From Taxawa tesnikishii (nom. ined.) (lineage: Eukaryota > Ascomycota > Dothideomycetes > Dothideales): 64,000 nucleotides of DNA. The notes beneath the pieces are model-generated. The model made no database searches and was not told where the DNA came from. It saw only the letters and a list, made by a program, of their open reading frames with translations. The stretch covers positions 62,001 to 126,000 of the forward strand of contig JAPDRO010000029.1 in assembly GCA_030247885.1 (NCBI GenBank), read 5' to 3'. Each line of letters opens with the position of its first letter. Within the stretch, counting starts at the first letter, position 1. A program made the position numbers and the translations under genes. This document shows, piece by piece, positions 34,995 to 46,365 of this stretch.

Positions 34995-35962
34995 CTATTC
35001 GACAACCTTCAACCCAGCATCCTTTAGTAACCCCTTCAACTCCGCCCTCTCCTTCTCCCCGAGCAGATGGAACGGTTTCCTACTCCCTCCCGTGCTCCTT
35101 CCCAAGAGCTCCATCCCCGTCTTGATGGCGGCGGCGTAATTGTAACTCTCCAGGAACTTGCAGATGGGGAAGATTTTCGTCCACAACTCGCGTCCCTCCT
35201 TGAGATCGCCGCGCACCGCAACCGCGTCCCACAACCGCACGGACAGTTCCGGGATAATGTTCGTGGCACCCCAAACGCTGCCTTTGGCGCCCGCGCAGAG
35301 GCCGTAGAAGGTCAGTGTATCCCAGCCATTGAAGGCCGTGATCTTGGAACTCAAGCTCTCGGTGAACAGCAGGTCGGTCAGCGCGGGGGCGTTGCCGGAT
35401 GTGTCTTTCATGTACTTGACGCCAGACTTTGACAGATCGGCAAGCTGCTGCGGGCTCAGAGTCAAGCCGCTCGCAGACGGGATGTTGTAGTACATGATTG
35501 GCAGACCGGAAACCTCGTGCATGTGCGCGAGTAATTCATTGAGCTGGTCCACGGATACGGCATCGTAGAACGGCGGCACGACCATGAGGGCGGCGGCGCC
35601 TGCTTGAGCTGCGTGCGAGGCTAGTTCGGAGCACTCGGAGGTGGAGAGCGCGCCCACGCCTGCTATCACGGGGACTCTGCCGCGCGCGGACTTGACGCAG
35701 AGTTCGATCAATTGTTTGCGCTCGGGGACAGTCATAGTGGTGAACTCTCCCGTACTGCCGCCGGGGACGAGACCATGAACGCCGGCGGATATGAGGTCCT
35801 GGAAGATGTGTGGTTGGCAATGACTTGTTGGATTAGAATGGGGGATGAGGGTCCTACCTGGATGTGTGCGTCGAGTGCGTCGGCGTCGATTGCGCTCTGG
35901 TCGGCCGTCCAAGGTGTATATAGGGCGACCATGATGCCCTTGAGCTCCTTCGAGTTGGCCAT
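34995..35962 (-). CDS. DapA/NAL-family aldolase or lyase
   Basis: Two exons, 35962-35858 and 35798-34995, with a 59-bp intron (GTAGGA..CAG), give 302 residues, the usual length of the dihydrodipicolinate synthase/N-acetylneuraminate lyase family. Motifs: LVPGGSTGEF (GxTGE-type substrate loop), IMYYNIP with the catalytic Tyr, and VKYMKDTSGN with the Schiff-base Lys. These class I enzymes join or split pyruvate with an aldehyde. In fungi most members are sugar-acid or keto-acid aldolases (for example the L-threo-3-deoxy-hexulosonate aldolase group) rather than lysine-synthesis enzymes, since fungi use the aminoadipate route. Start: ATGGCCAACTCGAAG, the first Met of the conserved ELKGIMVALYTP region. 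It is divergent from the ALDH gene at 36,916, which may share its regulation. Confidence 0.88.
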
Positions 35963-36915
35963 GTTGGAGTTTGTATTCTTCGAAGAAATTTGCTGATGCT
36001 CTGTGAGGTATGCAATGGTGGGACGGCGTGGAGGGAATTGTGTATGCGACGGATCGACAACGGAAAGGTACAAGTCAGTGGCAATAATTGGGCTTGATCC
36101 CGGCGGCCGACTTCTTTTCTATCTACCAAGCGGAGAGGCAGGTGGACCTGCTCCAGTCATTCTTACAGTGAAAGGTGATACAGCAGGTAGCCCTCTGCGA
36201 GCGGCCATGGTTCGCGTGGGTGCGGAGAGAGACCGGATCGGGAAGGCGTTAGCGACACGATGTACACACATCAGGTGCCTGTGGGGAAGAGCTACAGTAG
36301 AGCTTCAAGTGGGTAGTGGGGGTTTCATGCATATACACGGACTACAGCAGGTTGCACGTGGAGCGGAGAGTGACGACTTTCGTCAACGATTTTCGTTGAG
36401 TTGTGCTGTTCCATGTTTGCATCGTTTGCATCGTTTGCATCGTTTGCTTCGCTTGCTTCGTTTGCTTCGTTTGCTTGCGACTGTGCTTTTCTGTTGTCGC
36501 TCAGAGCGATCGTCTGTGACTCCTCTCCATCTCCTCTTAGCTCTTTGGCGAAAGACATTGGATTATGACAACTCTCTTCATATGTCTATTCGGTCGATCG
36601 AACTGTAAATCAACGCTGTCGATAGCAGTCGCTGGCCTGAAAAGGAAGGTGTCCGCGACGTGGTGCGCGACGCCCAGCTCCACCCACTCGTCCAATCGCC
36701 GTACATTGCAAGCATTGCGCCGTCGTGATGGCGGCGGAGTCTTGTCCTTGCTATAAAGAACAACTACTAGGTGACAAGGTGCCAAGATGCCATATCTCAT
36801 CTCACACCTTCACTCGCCAGCTGTACACGCCGTGATCCTGTCCCAGTTTTTGAATCCAAGTTAGTGTCGCGGAACGCCTCGAACCAAGGACAGGACAGAC
36901 AAAAAGCCAGCAAAC
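35963..36915. promoter_or_regulatory. Divergent promoter region of DapA-like and ALDH genes
   Basis: The 953-bp space between two divergent metabolic genes. It carries a 9-bp minisatellite at 36,415-36,476. No specific regulator site could be proven. Co-regulation by the Zn2Cys6 protein encoded at 39,832-42,503 is inference. Confidence 0.4.
36415..36476. repeat. Minisatellite, about seven 9-bp units
   Basis: Three GTTTGCATC units are followed by four variants of GTTTGCTTC or GCTTGCTTC. It lies within the divergent promoter between the DapA-like and ALDH genes. Confidence 0.9.
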
Positions 36916-38959
36916 ATGTCTTCAGACCTTTTCGTCAAGCTAACGGCACCGAATGGACGAGGGTATGAGCAGCCGCTCGGTCTGTTCATCAACAACGAAT
37001 TCGTCCGCTGCTCCCACGGCCGCACCATAACATCAATAGACCCAGCGTGAGCGACTGCCCCCGTTGTACCTCCACTCGCAAACTCCGTGTTTGAAGGGTC
37101 AAAGGTTGACGTTCTGACCAGGACCGAGTCGGAGATAACAACGGTGCAAGCAGCTTCAACCGACGACATCGATCGCGCTGTCAAATGCGCTCGCGCGGCG
37201 CTGAGGAGCCCGGCTTGGAAACAGCTACCTGCGACCGATAGGGGAGTCTTGATGGGGAGACTCGCTGATCTTATGGAGAAGAACGTTGAGCTGCTTGCCA
37301 CCATCGATGCCTGGGACAACGGTACGCGAATCTCCTACTCACGTTGGCCAGCACTGTTCTCGACGGTGCAGTTGGACTGATTTAGTGACTGCTGTCGTAT
37401 GGCAGCAACGCCTGTCCCTAAACTGTAGGGCGTCCCATGAGGGTCTGTGCTGCCTCGCAACAGACACAGGGTTATGAAGAGCCCAGTGTCTGGGGTCTAC
37501 ATTGCTCGCACAGCCATCCTCGCTGCCTTGCAATCACGGTCACTTGGATCAATCCTTCTGCGTTCCTTTTTCAAAACCACCTGTTGGGTCACCAACAAAA
37601 GACGTGCTAGAAGCGGAAATCGAGACTGACGCCGCTCCAGGCAAACCATACTCTGTCGCGCTGAGCGAGGACCTCCCGGAAGCCATCGGTACGATCCGAT
37701 ACTACGCCGGCTGGGCTGATAAGACGTATGGGCAGACCATCTCAACAACACACAAGAAGTTCGCTTACACGCTCCGTCAGCCGATCGGTGTGGTCGGCCA
37801 GATCATCCCCTGGAACTATCCGCTCTCCATGGCGTGCTGGAAACTGGGTCCCGCGCTCGCGTGCGGCAACACCGTCGTCCTGAAAGCCGCCGAACAGACA
37901 CCCCTCAGCATTCTCGTCTTCGCCACTCTGATCAAGGAAGCGGGCTTTCCTCCCGGTGTCATCAACCTCGTCAACGGATACGGAGCAGAAGCCGGCGCGG
38001 CCATAGCACGCCATCCGGATGTCGACAAGATCGCCTTCACGGGATCGACTGTAACGGCGAGGGAGATCATGAAGCTCGCGGCCGGAACCTTGAAGAACAT
38101 CACGCTCGAGACGGGCGGCAAGAGTCCCTTGATCGTATTTGACGACGCCGACATCGACCAAGCGGCCAAATGGGCTCACGTCGGCATCTTCTCAAACCAG
38201 GGACAGATCTGCACCGCCACCAGCCGCTTGTTCGTGCAGGAGGGGATCTACGACGCCTTCGTCAAGCGATTCAAGGAGGTCATCAAGGAGACGAGTATTC
38301 TCGGAAACCAGTTCGAGGAGAGCACATTCCAGGGTCCGCAGGTGACGAAGCAGCAGCACGAGCGCATTCTCGAATACATCGAAAAGGGCAAATCCGAAGG
38401 CGCGACGGTCATCTACTCGGCCGATGCGGACAAGGAGAAGCCACAGAAGGGCTACTTCGTCTCGCCTACCGTCTTCGGCGACGTCAGGGACGACATGAGT
38501 ATCTGTCGAGAAGAGATTTTCGGGCCCGTCGTCGTTCTCTCCAGCTTCAAGACCGAAGAGGAAGCGGTGGCGAGAGCGAACGATACAATGTACGGCCTGG
38601 GCGCCGCCGTATTCACCACCGATCTGGAGAAAGCACACAGGTACGTGATCTTGCACGCTAATCTGCGCACCGTCGGCACACAAGAGCTGTGGAAGAAATC
38701 TCCCGCGAACGCATCCGTATCACGGATCAAGCAATCCGAGTGAGCGCCAGTTCTACGCATCGCTAACGCCATCCACCACAGGGTCAGCGCGGAGATCGAA
38801 GCGGGCATGGTCTGGGTGAACAGCAGCCAAGATTGCGATCCGCGAATCCCTTTCGGCGGCGTCAAGCAGAGTGGGATCGGGAGGGAACTGGGCGAGCAAG
38901 GCCTCGAGGCGTATAGTCAGGTCAAGGCGGTGCACATCAACATGGGGAACAAGCTGTGA
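36916..38959 (+). CDS. NAD(P)-dependent aldehyde dehydrogenase
   Basis: Four exons, 36916-37046, 37122-37321, 37641-38640 and 38782-38959, give 502 residues, the normal length for the ALDH superfamily. Visible motifs: [12 protein letters not shown] (cofactor cleft), [30 protein letters not shown] with the catalytic Glu, and [14 protein letters not shown] with the catalytic Cys. The C-terminus has [15 protein letters not shown]. It oxidises an aldehyde to a carboxylic acid, probably in the cytosol since no targeting signal is seen. All junctions are GT-AG and the frame is intact, a useful contrast with disrupted neighbours. Introns 2 (319 bp) and 3 (141 bp) are long for this genome. Its cluster partners are the divergent DapA-like gene and the monooxygenase. 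The substrate cannot be told from sequence. Confidence 0.93.
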
Positions 38960-39831
38960 TGTGTAGCGACCGCAACCGGGGCGCTGCGTGGGGGGTTGGT
39001 GAGCAGAGGGGATTTGGTAACGGAGGACAAAGGACAGCACAGGGGATGCACAGGAGATGACTTGAAGGATTCGACCCAGGAGCGAAGATAGCTCAACTCG
39101 AAGCGATGAGCTGGCGCTAAAAACTCCGTGTTGCATTGACTCAAAGATGCCGGTAGATGTAGACGAGGGTGATAGAGGCCCGAGACACCCGCATACAGCG
39201 AGCTGAACACCAACGCTCGGCGACTACCCTCCCTGCCTCTGCGCGCACAGTCCGTGAACCCCTCCCGCTCCCGTGCATAGGCGAATCTGCGTACGCCTTC
39301 CGCACGCACATCGCCTGTCGCCACGCCACCGCCCGTCAAACGTCAACCTGATCTCAACCCCATCGTAGTCCGCCAGAAACCAGCACCCGCCCGGTACCAT
39401 TGCTTGCGCCCCGCGCTCGTATCCAATGAGCCCCGTTCCTCTGCGGAGTCGTCCACGGACGCTGCAGAAGGATACCACGTCACGGTGTCCCGATGGGCTG
39501 CTTCTAGTGCGCTTGCTTCGTTGGGGTGGCGGATGGTTGAGCATGGGCGCCGGTGGTGAGAGATTGCATAACGCGCGCGAGCCCATGTTGATCTCCTCCG
39601 TCTCGCTCCGACAGCAGGGTTGGACTAGTGCGTATACAGCCGAGCGCTTGGGGGTGCGACGCCAATCCCAGTGCGCACGACTAGTCTGAGTTGATGCAGG
39701 TACAGTGGAGAAGTCAGTGCCGGATTCGCGCAAGCATCTAAGCTCGACACGACGCCAAGGATGACGAGGCTGAGATCAACGCTGGGTGGGCATCCCTTAG
39801 CCGCATTCGGGACACGCGCCGCCCGTTTTGA
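38960..39831. other. Intergenic between convergent genes, no gene seen
   Basis: The 3' flanks of the ALDH gene (plus strand) and the Zn2Cys6 gene (minus strand). Long chance frames occur on both strands but show no family motif and no splice logic. Confidence 0.5.
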
Positions 39832-42503
39832 TCAAGAAAGCACGAGGAAGATCTTCTTCTGCAACATGACATCGGGCCACCTCACTTCCGTGCCCTCGAC
39901 TCCTCCCGCCCCGGCTTCCCGGGCATTCCTGATCTCTCTCGCGGCACTGACGGCGCGATCGAACGCCCGGCTGCCGTACCTGTCCGCACATGCCCTCATC
40001 CAGTCCAGGATCTGCTCGAAATCGGCCTCGTCGATCGCCTCCACGGCCGCCATGAAGCCCGGCCAGATGATGCTGGAAGAGGGGATGTTGTATTGGGTTT
40101 TGTTGAGTTCGGAGACGAGGATGTAGGAGAGGATGGACTTGACGAGGCCTTGGAGGGCCATGCGGTGTACGTCTTTGACTTCGCGGTAGAAGTATAGGAG
40201 GAGGGCTGTGTGAAAGGCATGCGAGACGTGCGAGACTACCTGGTAGGATAGGAGTCAGCAGAGCATTCGAAAAATTCTGGGCACGTTGAACAGGATAACA
40301 CCGTACGCCGGTGTTTGACAAGACGCGTGGCGGAGAGATGGCACTCATGGTTAACTGTGTCCCCTTGCGGGCGACCTATTGAGAAGACCGCTATAGTGTG
40401 TCAAGCATCACGTACCTGCTGCATAGCGGGCGATGCCGAGTTTGTCGGACTAGAGGCGTCGGAGTCGGGACTGGAGTCGTTGTCCACCAAACAATGGGTA
40501 GAGCTGATCTCTGGTTCATAGCTCCAATTGCACAACTGCTCTTCCACGACTTTGACGCGTCGATCAAAGTCCTCACGCGCGTTGACGGAAGGACTGCCGG
40601 AGGTGTTGCCGGAGTTTTGCTGTGCTTTGAACTGCCTCGCCTCGCATGCCACGAACGTGATATGCGACATGAGCACGATCAAGCTCTCAGGTAGCCCGAA
40701 ATTCACGGCCATGCGCTCTCTTACTGCGGGATCGGCGTCGTGGTCCTCGAACAGCGCCTCAAACAGCGCCGGTTCCTCTGCGTGTTGCCTCTGGTGATGA
40801 TAGTCGCGGAGGCTGGGCATGGCTAGAGATGGGTACTTGAGTAGGCTGTAGGCGTGCAGCCGGTCCGTGAATGGCTTGTCCCCTACATGGATTGGATACA
40901 CAAAAGTAGCTTCTTCCATTACGCGGAGGTATATGAACATGGAATGTAGTAGCTGCATTTTGGAGGACCTCTGGGTGAGCGCTCGAGATGACGTGTTGAT
41001 GAGTTTCTGAGCGTCGAGCAAGTACAGGCGCGCCTGCTCGAGCCTTCCGCTCGTTAGCTGTGAGAGGTGTCAGCCGGATTTTGGCGTAAGAGACCACGCT
41101 ACAGTTGCAAAATACTCACACAAACGGTAACCAGAGTGAGCAAAGCCATCAGGATGGTCTTGTGTTTCGCTTTCGAGCCACTGTTCTCGTGCTTTAGACT
41201 TAGCTGCAGTCTGGAAATAGCTTCGCATTGATATTTCTCTCCGATGCCCTGGTAGAAGCCCATGTCCGATTCCGATGTCGCCATCCTGTCGAGGTGGAAC
41301 GCGCTGGCGGCCAACAGAGCAGAAAGGACAGAAAGGCTAGCATTGCTAGGTTTGGTACGAAGCGCAATCTTTCCCAATGTCTTTTGTACTTCTGGTAATT
41401 GGAGACGGTGCCAGGGGAGTTACCGCCGAGACAGAGAGGGCCGACGCGTACGAAGGTGTTGATGAAGTGGTTCATTAGGAAGCTGGTCTCCGGTGATGAA
41501 TCATCGATCTTGCAAAGCGAACGGTAAAACTTGGGTACCAAGTTCGGCGGGTCTTCAGTATCGTGTTCTTGCTCGATCTCTTGGACTGGCAGGTGCTGAG
41601 GGAACAACCATGACGTCGGGTTTGTGGAAACATCGTCCGTAACCGAACCAAACCAGGGGATGTGTTGAGCCAGGATGCATCAATGGTATACTGCGAAACA
41701 TCCGGCCCGAACACGGTATGGGAAGGCGCAAGCATGAGATTGGAAATTTCGTGATCAAGCTGGCTTTCTGCAGGTGGCAGTGATTGGGACTCCATCGCCA
41801 TGGTCGCGATCTGGTCGAGTGGCGCGGGCGCTTCCATGGACGTAACGAGGCCGTCTATATCGATGGGCCAATCCACATCGAGAGTTGGTCCCTGAGACAC
41901 TAATTCGAGTCCAGCTGTAGTGGGATCAGCATGGGGTGGCAAATCGGTCACGTCGTGCGCGAGTGCCAATCTAGCAGCGACTCCAGATGAGTCCGTGGCT
42001 GCAACCACGTCCGCGTGAGCACATACGGGGGCGATGCGTTGCCGGTAAGAACGAAAGCGCCAAAAGGCCCTCGAAGAACAGTTTCGCCACCTGAGTGACA
42101 GCGCTCCTCCAGGTCGGCAGCTGTGTCCCTGTAGTTAAGGTGGTCGGCGGACTCGTGCATCAGGACACACATAGAAAGCCGTTCGGCATCTATTCGCAAT
42201 CAGCACAAGCATTGAACATGGATGTTGCGTGTATCACACACCAGTAAACAGTGGCCGCCGAGTCCGCCTTCCATCCTCGGCGAGCGTATCATTGCACTCT
42301 GCACCGTCCTCAAGAGCGCCGTCACGGACGTTGTCGACACTGATCGGTCGCATCCATTGCACAAGAGCTTCATAACCACTGCATTGTAGCTTGAGTCGCT
42401 GACAGGCTCCGCATTTGGGCCTTCGTTCATCACATTTGACACGCCGTCGGCGGCAGGTTTGGCATCCGGTGAAAGTCCTAGAGCGCGTCTTTGCAGCGGG
42501 CAT
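39832..42503 (-). CDS. Zn2Cys6 transcription factor, Fungal_trans_2-like
   Basis: The N-terminus has a binuclear zinc cluster: GCQTCRRRRVKCDERRPKCG followed by ACQRLKLQC, giving Cys spacing CX2CX6CX6CX2CX6C. Introns are seen at 42190-42241 (52 bp), after GPLCLGG (near 41,420), after LVTVC (near 41,115) and between MQQ and VVSHV (near 40,425-40,240). The C-terminal half, ending in a WPGFMAAVEAIDEADFEQIL region, resembles the fungal-specific domain of PF11951-type regulators. Total length is about 700 residues. The frame slips at 42027-42031 and at 41656-41659, both G runs on the plus strand; otherwise it reads cleanly, so I suspect base-calling errors. As the only DNA-binding regulator in the metabolic run, it is the natural candidate to control the nearby oxidoreductases; that is inference. 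Confidence 0.85.
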
Positions 42504-42924
42504 GCTGTCTGATCTGCATGGTGCCTATGCGGAGGAAGGATGTGAGGAAGTGAATGGGTTGTGCATCCGGTTGCATGTCATAGTGTAATGTGAGGTTGAT
42601 TGAGAGGGCAGCCCTGAACCTGCCGGCGTGAGCCAAGCAGAGCCGCAGAACTTCTCCGTCCAGTCTCAGTCTATTGAGCGTCCCATTGATTTTGACTAAG
42701 CTTTACATTATGCGCTGACGGTTTCTTGATATGAAAATTAGTTGTTCAGAGATTCCATTTCGCTAATTATCTATGAATTATACATATAGAGTCAAGTCCA
42801 CGAGAGCTTCGTTGTTGTGTTGTAAACATTCGAAAGTGGTAGGTTTTGGTGAGAATCCAGCGGAATCCCAAGATTTCTGACAGATTGGTCACTGCCCCGC
42901 GGTTCATGTTACATACTACTGTTA
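42504..42924. other. Intergenic, upstream of the regulator, no gene seen
   Basis: Contains the regulator's upstream region and the 3' flank of the FMN dehydrogenase gene. A string CCCCGCGGTTCATGTTAC at about 42,896-42,913 resembles the end of the Fot1-family TIR with two changes, but has no partner. Confidence 0.45.
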
Positions 42925-44449
42925 CTACAACTTGGCGAGAATTCCGTCGCGGTTAAGCACAGCCAGATGTGCCGAGGTGATATCCTTGACAGTAGCACAA
43001 CTACCCCACCATGTTAGCAACGCACGGTGACGCACTGATTCAGAACAAAGCTCACCCAGCCAAGCGCATCGTTATGGCGAATTCCTGGAGGAGGATCTTT
43101 ATGGCCAGATCCACGCCTTGCTCGCCATTGTACTGCATTCACTTTAGCTCGCCTTCTGGACAGGCTGCGAGTGCGTTCCAGCAAGCCCAACACTTACCGC
43201 TAACCCCCAAATGGGAATCCTCCCGACGAAACAGTGCTGCGCACCCAGCGCCAACGCCTTGAAGATATCCGAGCCCTGCCGTATACCGCCGTCGACGGCA
43301 ATTGCGATCTTGCCTCTTGCAATCGGAGCGCACTCTCGAAGCGTATCCAAAGTCGCTGGCACTCCATCAAGCTGCCTTCCTCCATGGTTCGAGATGACGA
43401 CGCCGTCGAGTCCGTATTGTATGGCCATGTTGACATCTTCCGCCGTATTCACTACGAGAGCGTCAGCCGCTGATCAATGGGCAGATAATGTGTCCAGAAC
43501 CTACCTCCTTTGAGCCAGACTTGCATCTTGGTGTTCTCTCTCAGCCAAGGTATTGCGGAGTCCCAATCCAGGCTTGCATCTGCTGCGCGTCAGCATTGAT
43601 CTTAGTCGCATCTCGTCCAGCCATATCTCGAGTCCCATACCAAACACGACGTCATCGTTTTGACCTCCGAACTCGTCCTGGCCATTTGACAACAGGTTGG
43701 GAAACCTCATGCCTTCCGGCAGCATGAAGTTGTTCCTTTGCTCGTTCAAGCGTCGGCCAAGAACAGGGACGTCGACCGAGACGAAGATGGCCTTGTAGCC
43801 GGCCTCTGTTATGCCACAGCGTCAGCACAACATCAGGTTTCATTCTACTCGCAGGCTCAACTTACCCTCCGCTCTCTTTAGCAGCTGCAGTGTCGTCCCT
43901 CGGTCTTTCAGCACACAAACCTGCATAAAGTATGGGTTCCCTAACCCTTGAGCCGCAACGTCCTCGAGCGAACTGGTGGCATACGATGACAACCCCATGC
44001 AGATCCCGGCTTTTGCGGCGGCTCTCGAAGTGGCGACCTCGCCCTCAGGGTGAGCTAGACCGTGCATGGCGGCGGGACTGAAGCCCAGAGGAAATGGCAC
44101 CTGCCACAGGTCTCGTCAGTGGGTCCAATTCGAGTTGCACACCTCTCGACGCAACGGTACCTTTATGCCGAATATCTCGGTAGACATGTCAAGCTTGTCG
44201 ACGTTCACGAGCACGCGGGGGCGGATTTTGAAGCGGCGGTATGCGAGTTCGTTGTCTTCCAGTCTAAATGAATGGATGTTAGAAAGGTATTTGGAGCATT
44301 ACGGTGTGAGCGCTCACGCACGTTTCCATCGCCATGGCTCCATCGTTGAAGTAATCGCGGTACATCCTGGTCATGCGAGAACTTCCCTCACGCTTTAGAT
44401 CATCGATTGTGAAGACCAGCGAGTCGAGGGTCTCTGCTCTGTTCGCCAT
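42925..44449 (-). CDS. FMN-dependent alpha-hydroxy-acid dehydrogenase/oxidase
   Basis: About seven exons start at ATG 44449 (MANRAETLDSLVF). In order the protein shows VPFPLGFSPAAMHGLAHPEG (FMN-binding first strand), MGLSSYATSSLEDVA, QVWLKG (Lys near FMN N1), VVISNHGGRQLDG with the catalytic His and Arg, and DGGIRQGSDIFKALALGA (phosphate-binding). It ends DITSAHLAVLNRDGILAKL. This is the glycolate oxidase/lactate dehydrogenase/mandelate dehydrogenase family, which oxidises 2-hydroxy acids to 2-keto acids. There is no cytochrome b5 domain, so it is not a flavocytochrome b2. Clear introns include one beginning GTATGGGAC inside the NDDVVF region and one beginning GTAAGTGTT after PIWGLA. No frame break was found. 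The gene is divergent from the NmrA-like gene. Confidence 0.9.
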
Positions 44450-44875
44450 TGCGAAGAAGTTGTTGGGATACGATGGCGCAAAGGAGTAAGACAGATGAAG
44501 CTATTGTGATCGCTCGATTCACAGCGCACAGTTGAGGTACGAGAACAGCGAGGTAAAGTACATGGAACACTGCTTTACTGTATAAGTTTCTCGGATGGTT
44601 CGCGGCGACCACGCCACCACGGCCACATGCCTATCGCAGCGTCCGATCTGCGGAGTGCAGCGATCCAGCCAAACTCTCCACCCGACAGCTGCATGGCTCG
44701 CGGAAGCCTGCCACATCTGGCATGCTGCACCCCACACGTCCCCGCTGTCAACTGTACTTCCCAAACGAGGCCACACGTACAAAAGTGTGCGCGTCAGGTC
44801 CACGTTCCGCGTCCAACCACACTTTCTTGTCTTGCCACCAGACGACTGCTTGCTCGGCGACCGAGAAAATCGACC
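44450..44875. promoter_or_regulatory. Divergent promoter region of FMN dehydrogenase and NmrA-like genes
   Basis: A 426-bp space between two divergent starts, without long frames or repeats. Shared regulation is inferred from orientation only. Confidence 0.4.
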
Positions 44876-46165
44876 ATGCCCAAGATTTTTCTGTGAGTGA
44901 CCCTTGCCGTGCGCTAGCCCGATCCGGTTAGCGTGAAGCAGCTCTACCCTACTTCGGACCCTGCCACCTGTACTAATCCGGAGCAACCAGAACAGGGGCT
45001 ACAGGGTTCGTGGGCGGAGACATCCTTCATGCCGTCGCCACTGCTTTCCCTTCGTCTTCCATCATAGCTCTAGTTCGGGACAAGTCCAGAGCCTCCAAGA
45101 TCGCAGACAAGTTCAAGAATGTCAGTCTCTGCGAGGGTGACCTGGATTCAAAGGATATTATTGCGAGGGAGGTCCAAGAGTGTGACGTTGTTATAAGTGT
45201 GCTTCACCTCACCGTGTGAAGGTCGACATCGAAGTTACTAACATTTATATTTAATAGACGCGGCGCAAGCCAAATACCTTCCCGGAGTCGAGAACATCGC
45301 AGAGGGAATCCGTCGATCGTCCCGGGACGCACCGAGTGAGCTTGACTTGTGTAAAACCGCAAGTGTTATCACAGCGTTGATCCCAAGTAGTCCACTTCAT
45401 CCAGATCTCAGGCGCTAGCGTGCTCTCCGCCCCGGACATCGTCGCCAAATCTTACGGCGAAGCATCCCCAAAGTCTACGACGACCTAGATGGAGCCTCTG
45501 AGATCCACTCTCTCATCTCGAAGACGGCATCGCGAGCCGTAGATCAGTACGTGCTCCAGTTCGCGCAGCAAAACGAGGACAAAGTCCGCACAGCACTCAT
45601 CTTCCCACCCATCATCTACGGGCAAGGCCGAGGGCTGGGCAACTCGCGCAGCATCCAGATCCCGGACCTGTGCAAGTCGGCGATCGGAACGGGGAGAGCG
45701 TGTACGTGGGCAAGGGCGAGGCGAGATGGGGTAACGTGCACATCTCCGACCTTGCCGATCTCGCCGTAAAGTTGGTCCGTGCCGCCCTCTCCGACCCGTC
45801 TTCTGCCTCGTTATGGAACCAAAATGGGCTGTATCTGGTCCAGACGGGCGAGATCGTAAGTTTTCTTCCAAATCTTCCGAACATGGAGCTAGAAACGCGC
45901 CGCTAACATCTTTGTAGACGTGGAAGGAGATCGCTGAACACATCGGCAAAGCTGCGGAGGGATCTGGGAAGAAGGCAGGAGTCAAGTCTGTCAGTGCTGA
46001 GGAAGCGGATAAACTGTTTCCGCATGGAAGCGTGCTGTTTGGGACTAACGCTAGGGGAAGTCGAGTAGGGCTTCCGAACACCTTGGGTGGACCACTGCGC
46101 AGCATAGTCTGGAAGACGAGATTCCGTTGACGTTTGACCGGGAGTTGAAGGCTTCGTCGCGGTAG
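44876..46165 (+). CDS. NmrA-like NAD(P)-binding (atypical SDR) protein
   Basis: Start ATGCCCAAGATTTTTCT, then introns 44893-44990 (TACTAAT branch point), 45197-45257 (TTACTAACA branch), 45336-45387 and one after GEI (about 45,856-45,918). The N-terminus is MPKIFLTGATGFVGGDIL, a Rossmann GxxGxxG loop, followed by ALVRDKSRASKIA and CEGDLD. Further on come FIQISGASVLSAPDIVA, FPPIIYGQGRG and RWGNVHISDLADLAVKL, typical of fungal NAD-dependent epimerase/NmrA-like proteins of about 340 residues that bind NAD(P). The C-terminus reads LEDEIPLTFDREL in a shifted frame. The frame slips at 45466-45469, 45691-45694 and 46085-46087, all short C or G runs, while codon content and introns look healthy. A functional gene with base-call errors is more likely than decay. 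Confidence 0.8.
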
Positions 46166-46365
46166 GAACATGATCGGTGCCCTCGGATTTCTGGACAATC
46201 CCTGAATTGAGCGCTGTGAGAGAGCAGCAGTCATTCTTACTTCCAGATGGAGTCAAAGTATGCAGGCCCGGCTAGGCTTTGCTCGACCGTCGCTCTTGAT
46301 CGTAGTTGGGGAATCCGAAGGGGTTGATGTGGGAAGTGCCCCTGGATGGCGCGCAAACGTGCCGT

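Noticed and set aside
39224-39733. A 169-codon minus-strand frame between ALDH and the regulator
   Set aside because: No family motif, unnatural Arg/Ser/Cys-rich composition and no splice logic; judged a chance frame in GC-rich 3' flanks.
42896-42913. A string resembling the end of the Fot1-family TIR near the FMN dehydrogenase stop
   Set aside because: Only about 17 bp with two mismatches, and no partner end or TA pair was found; it could be chance.
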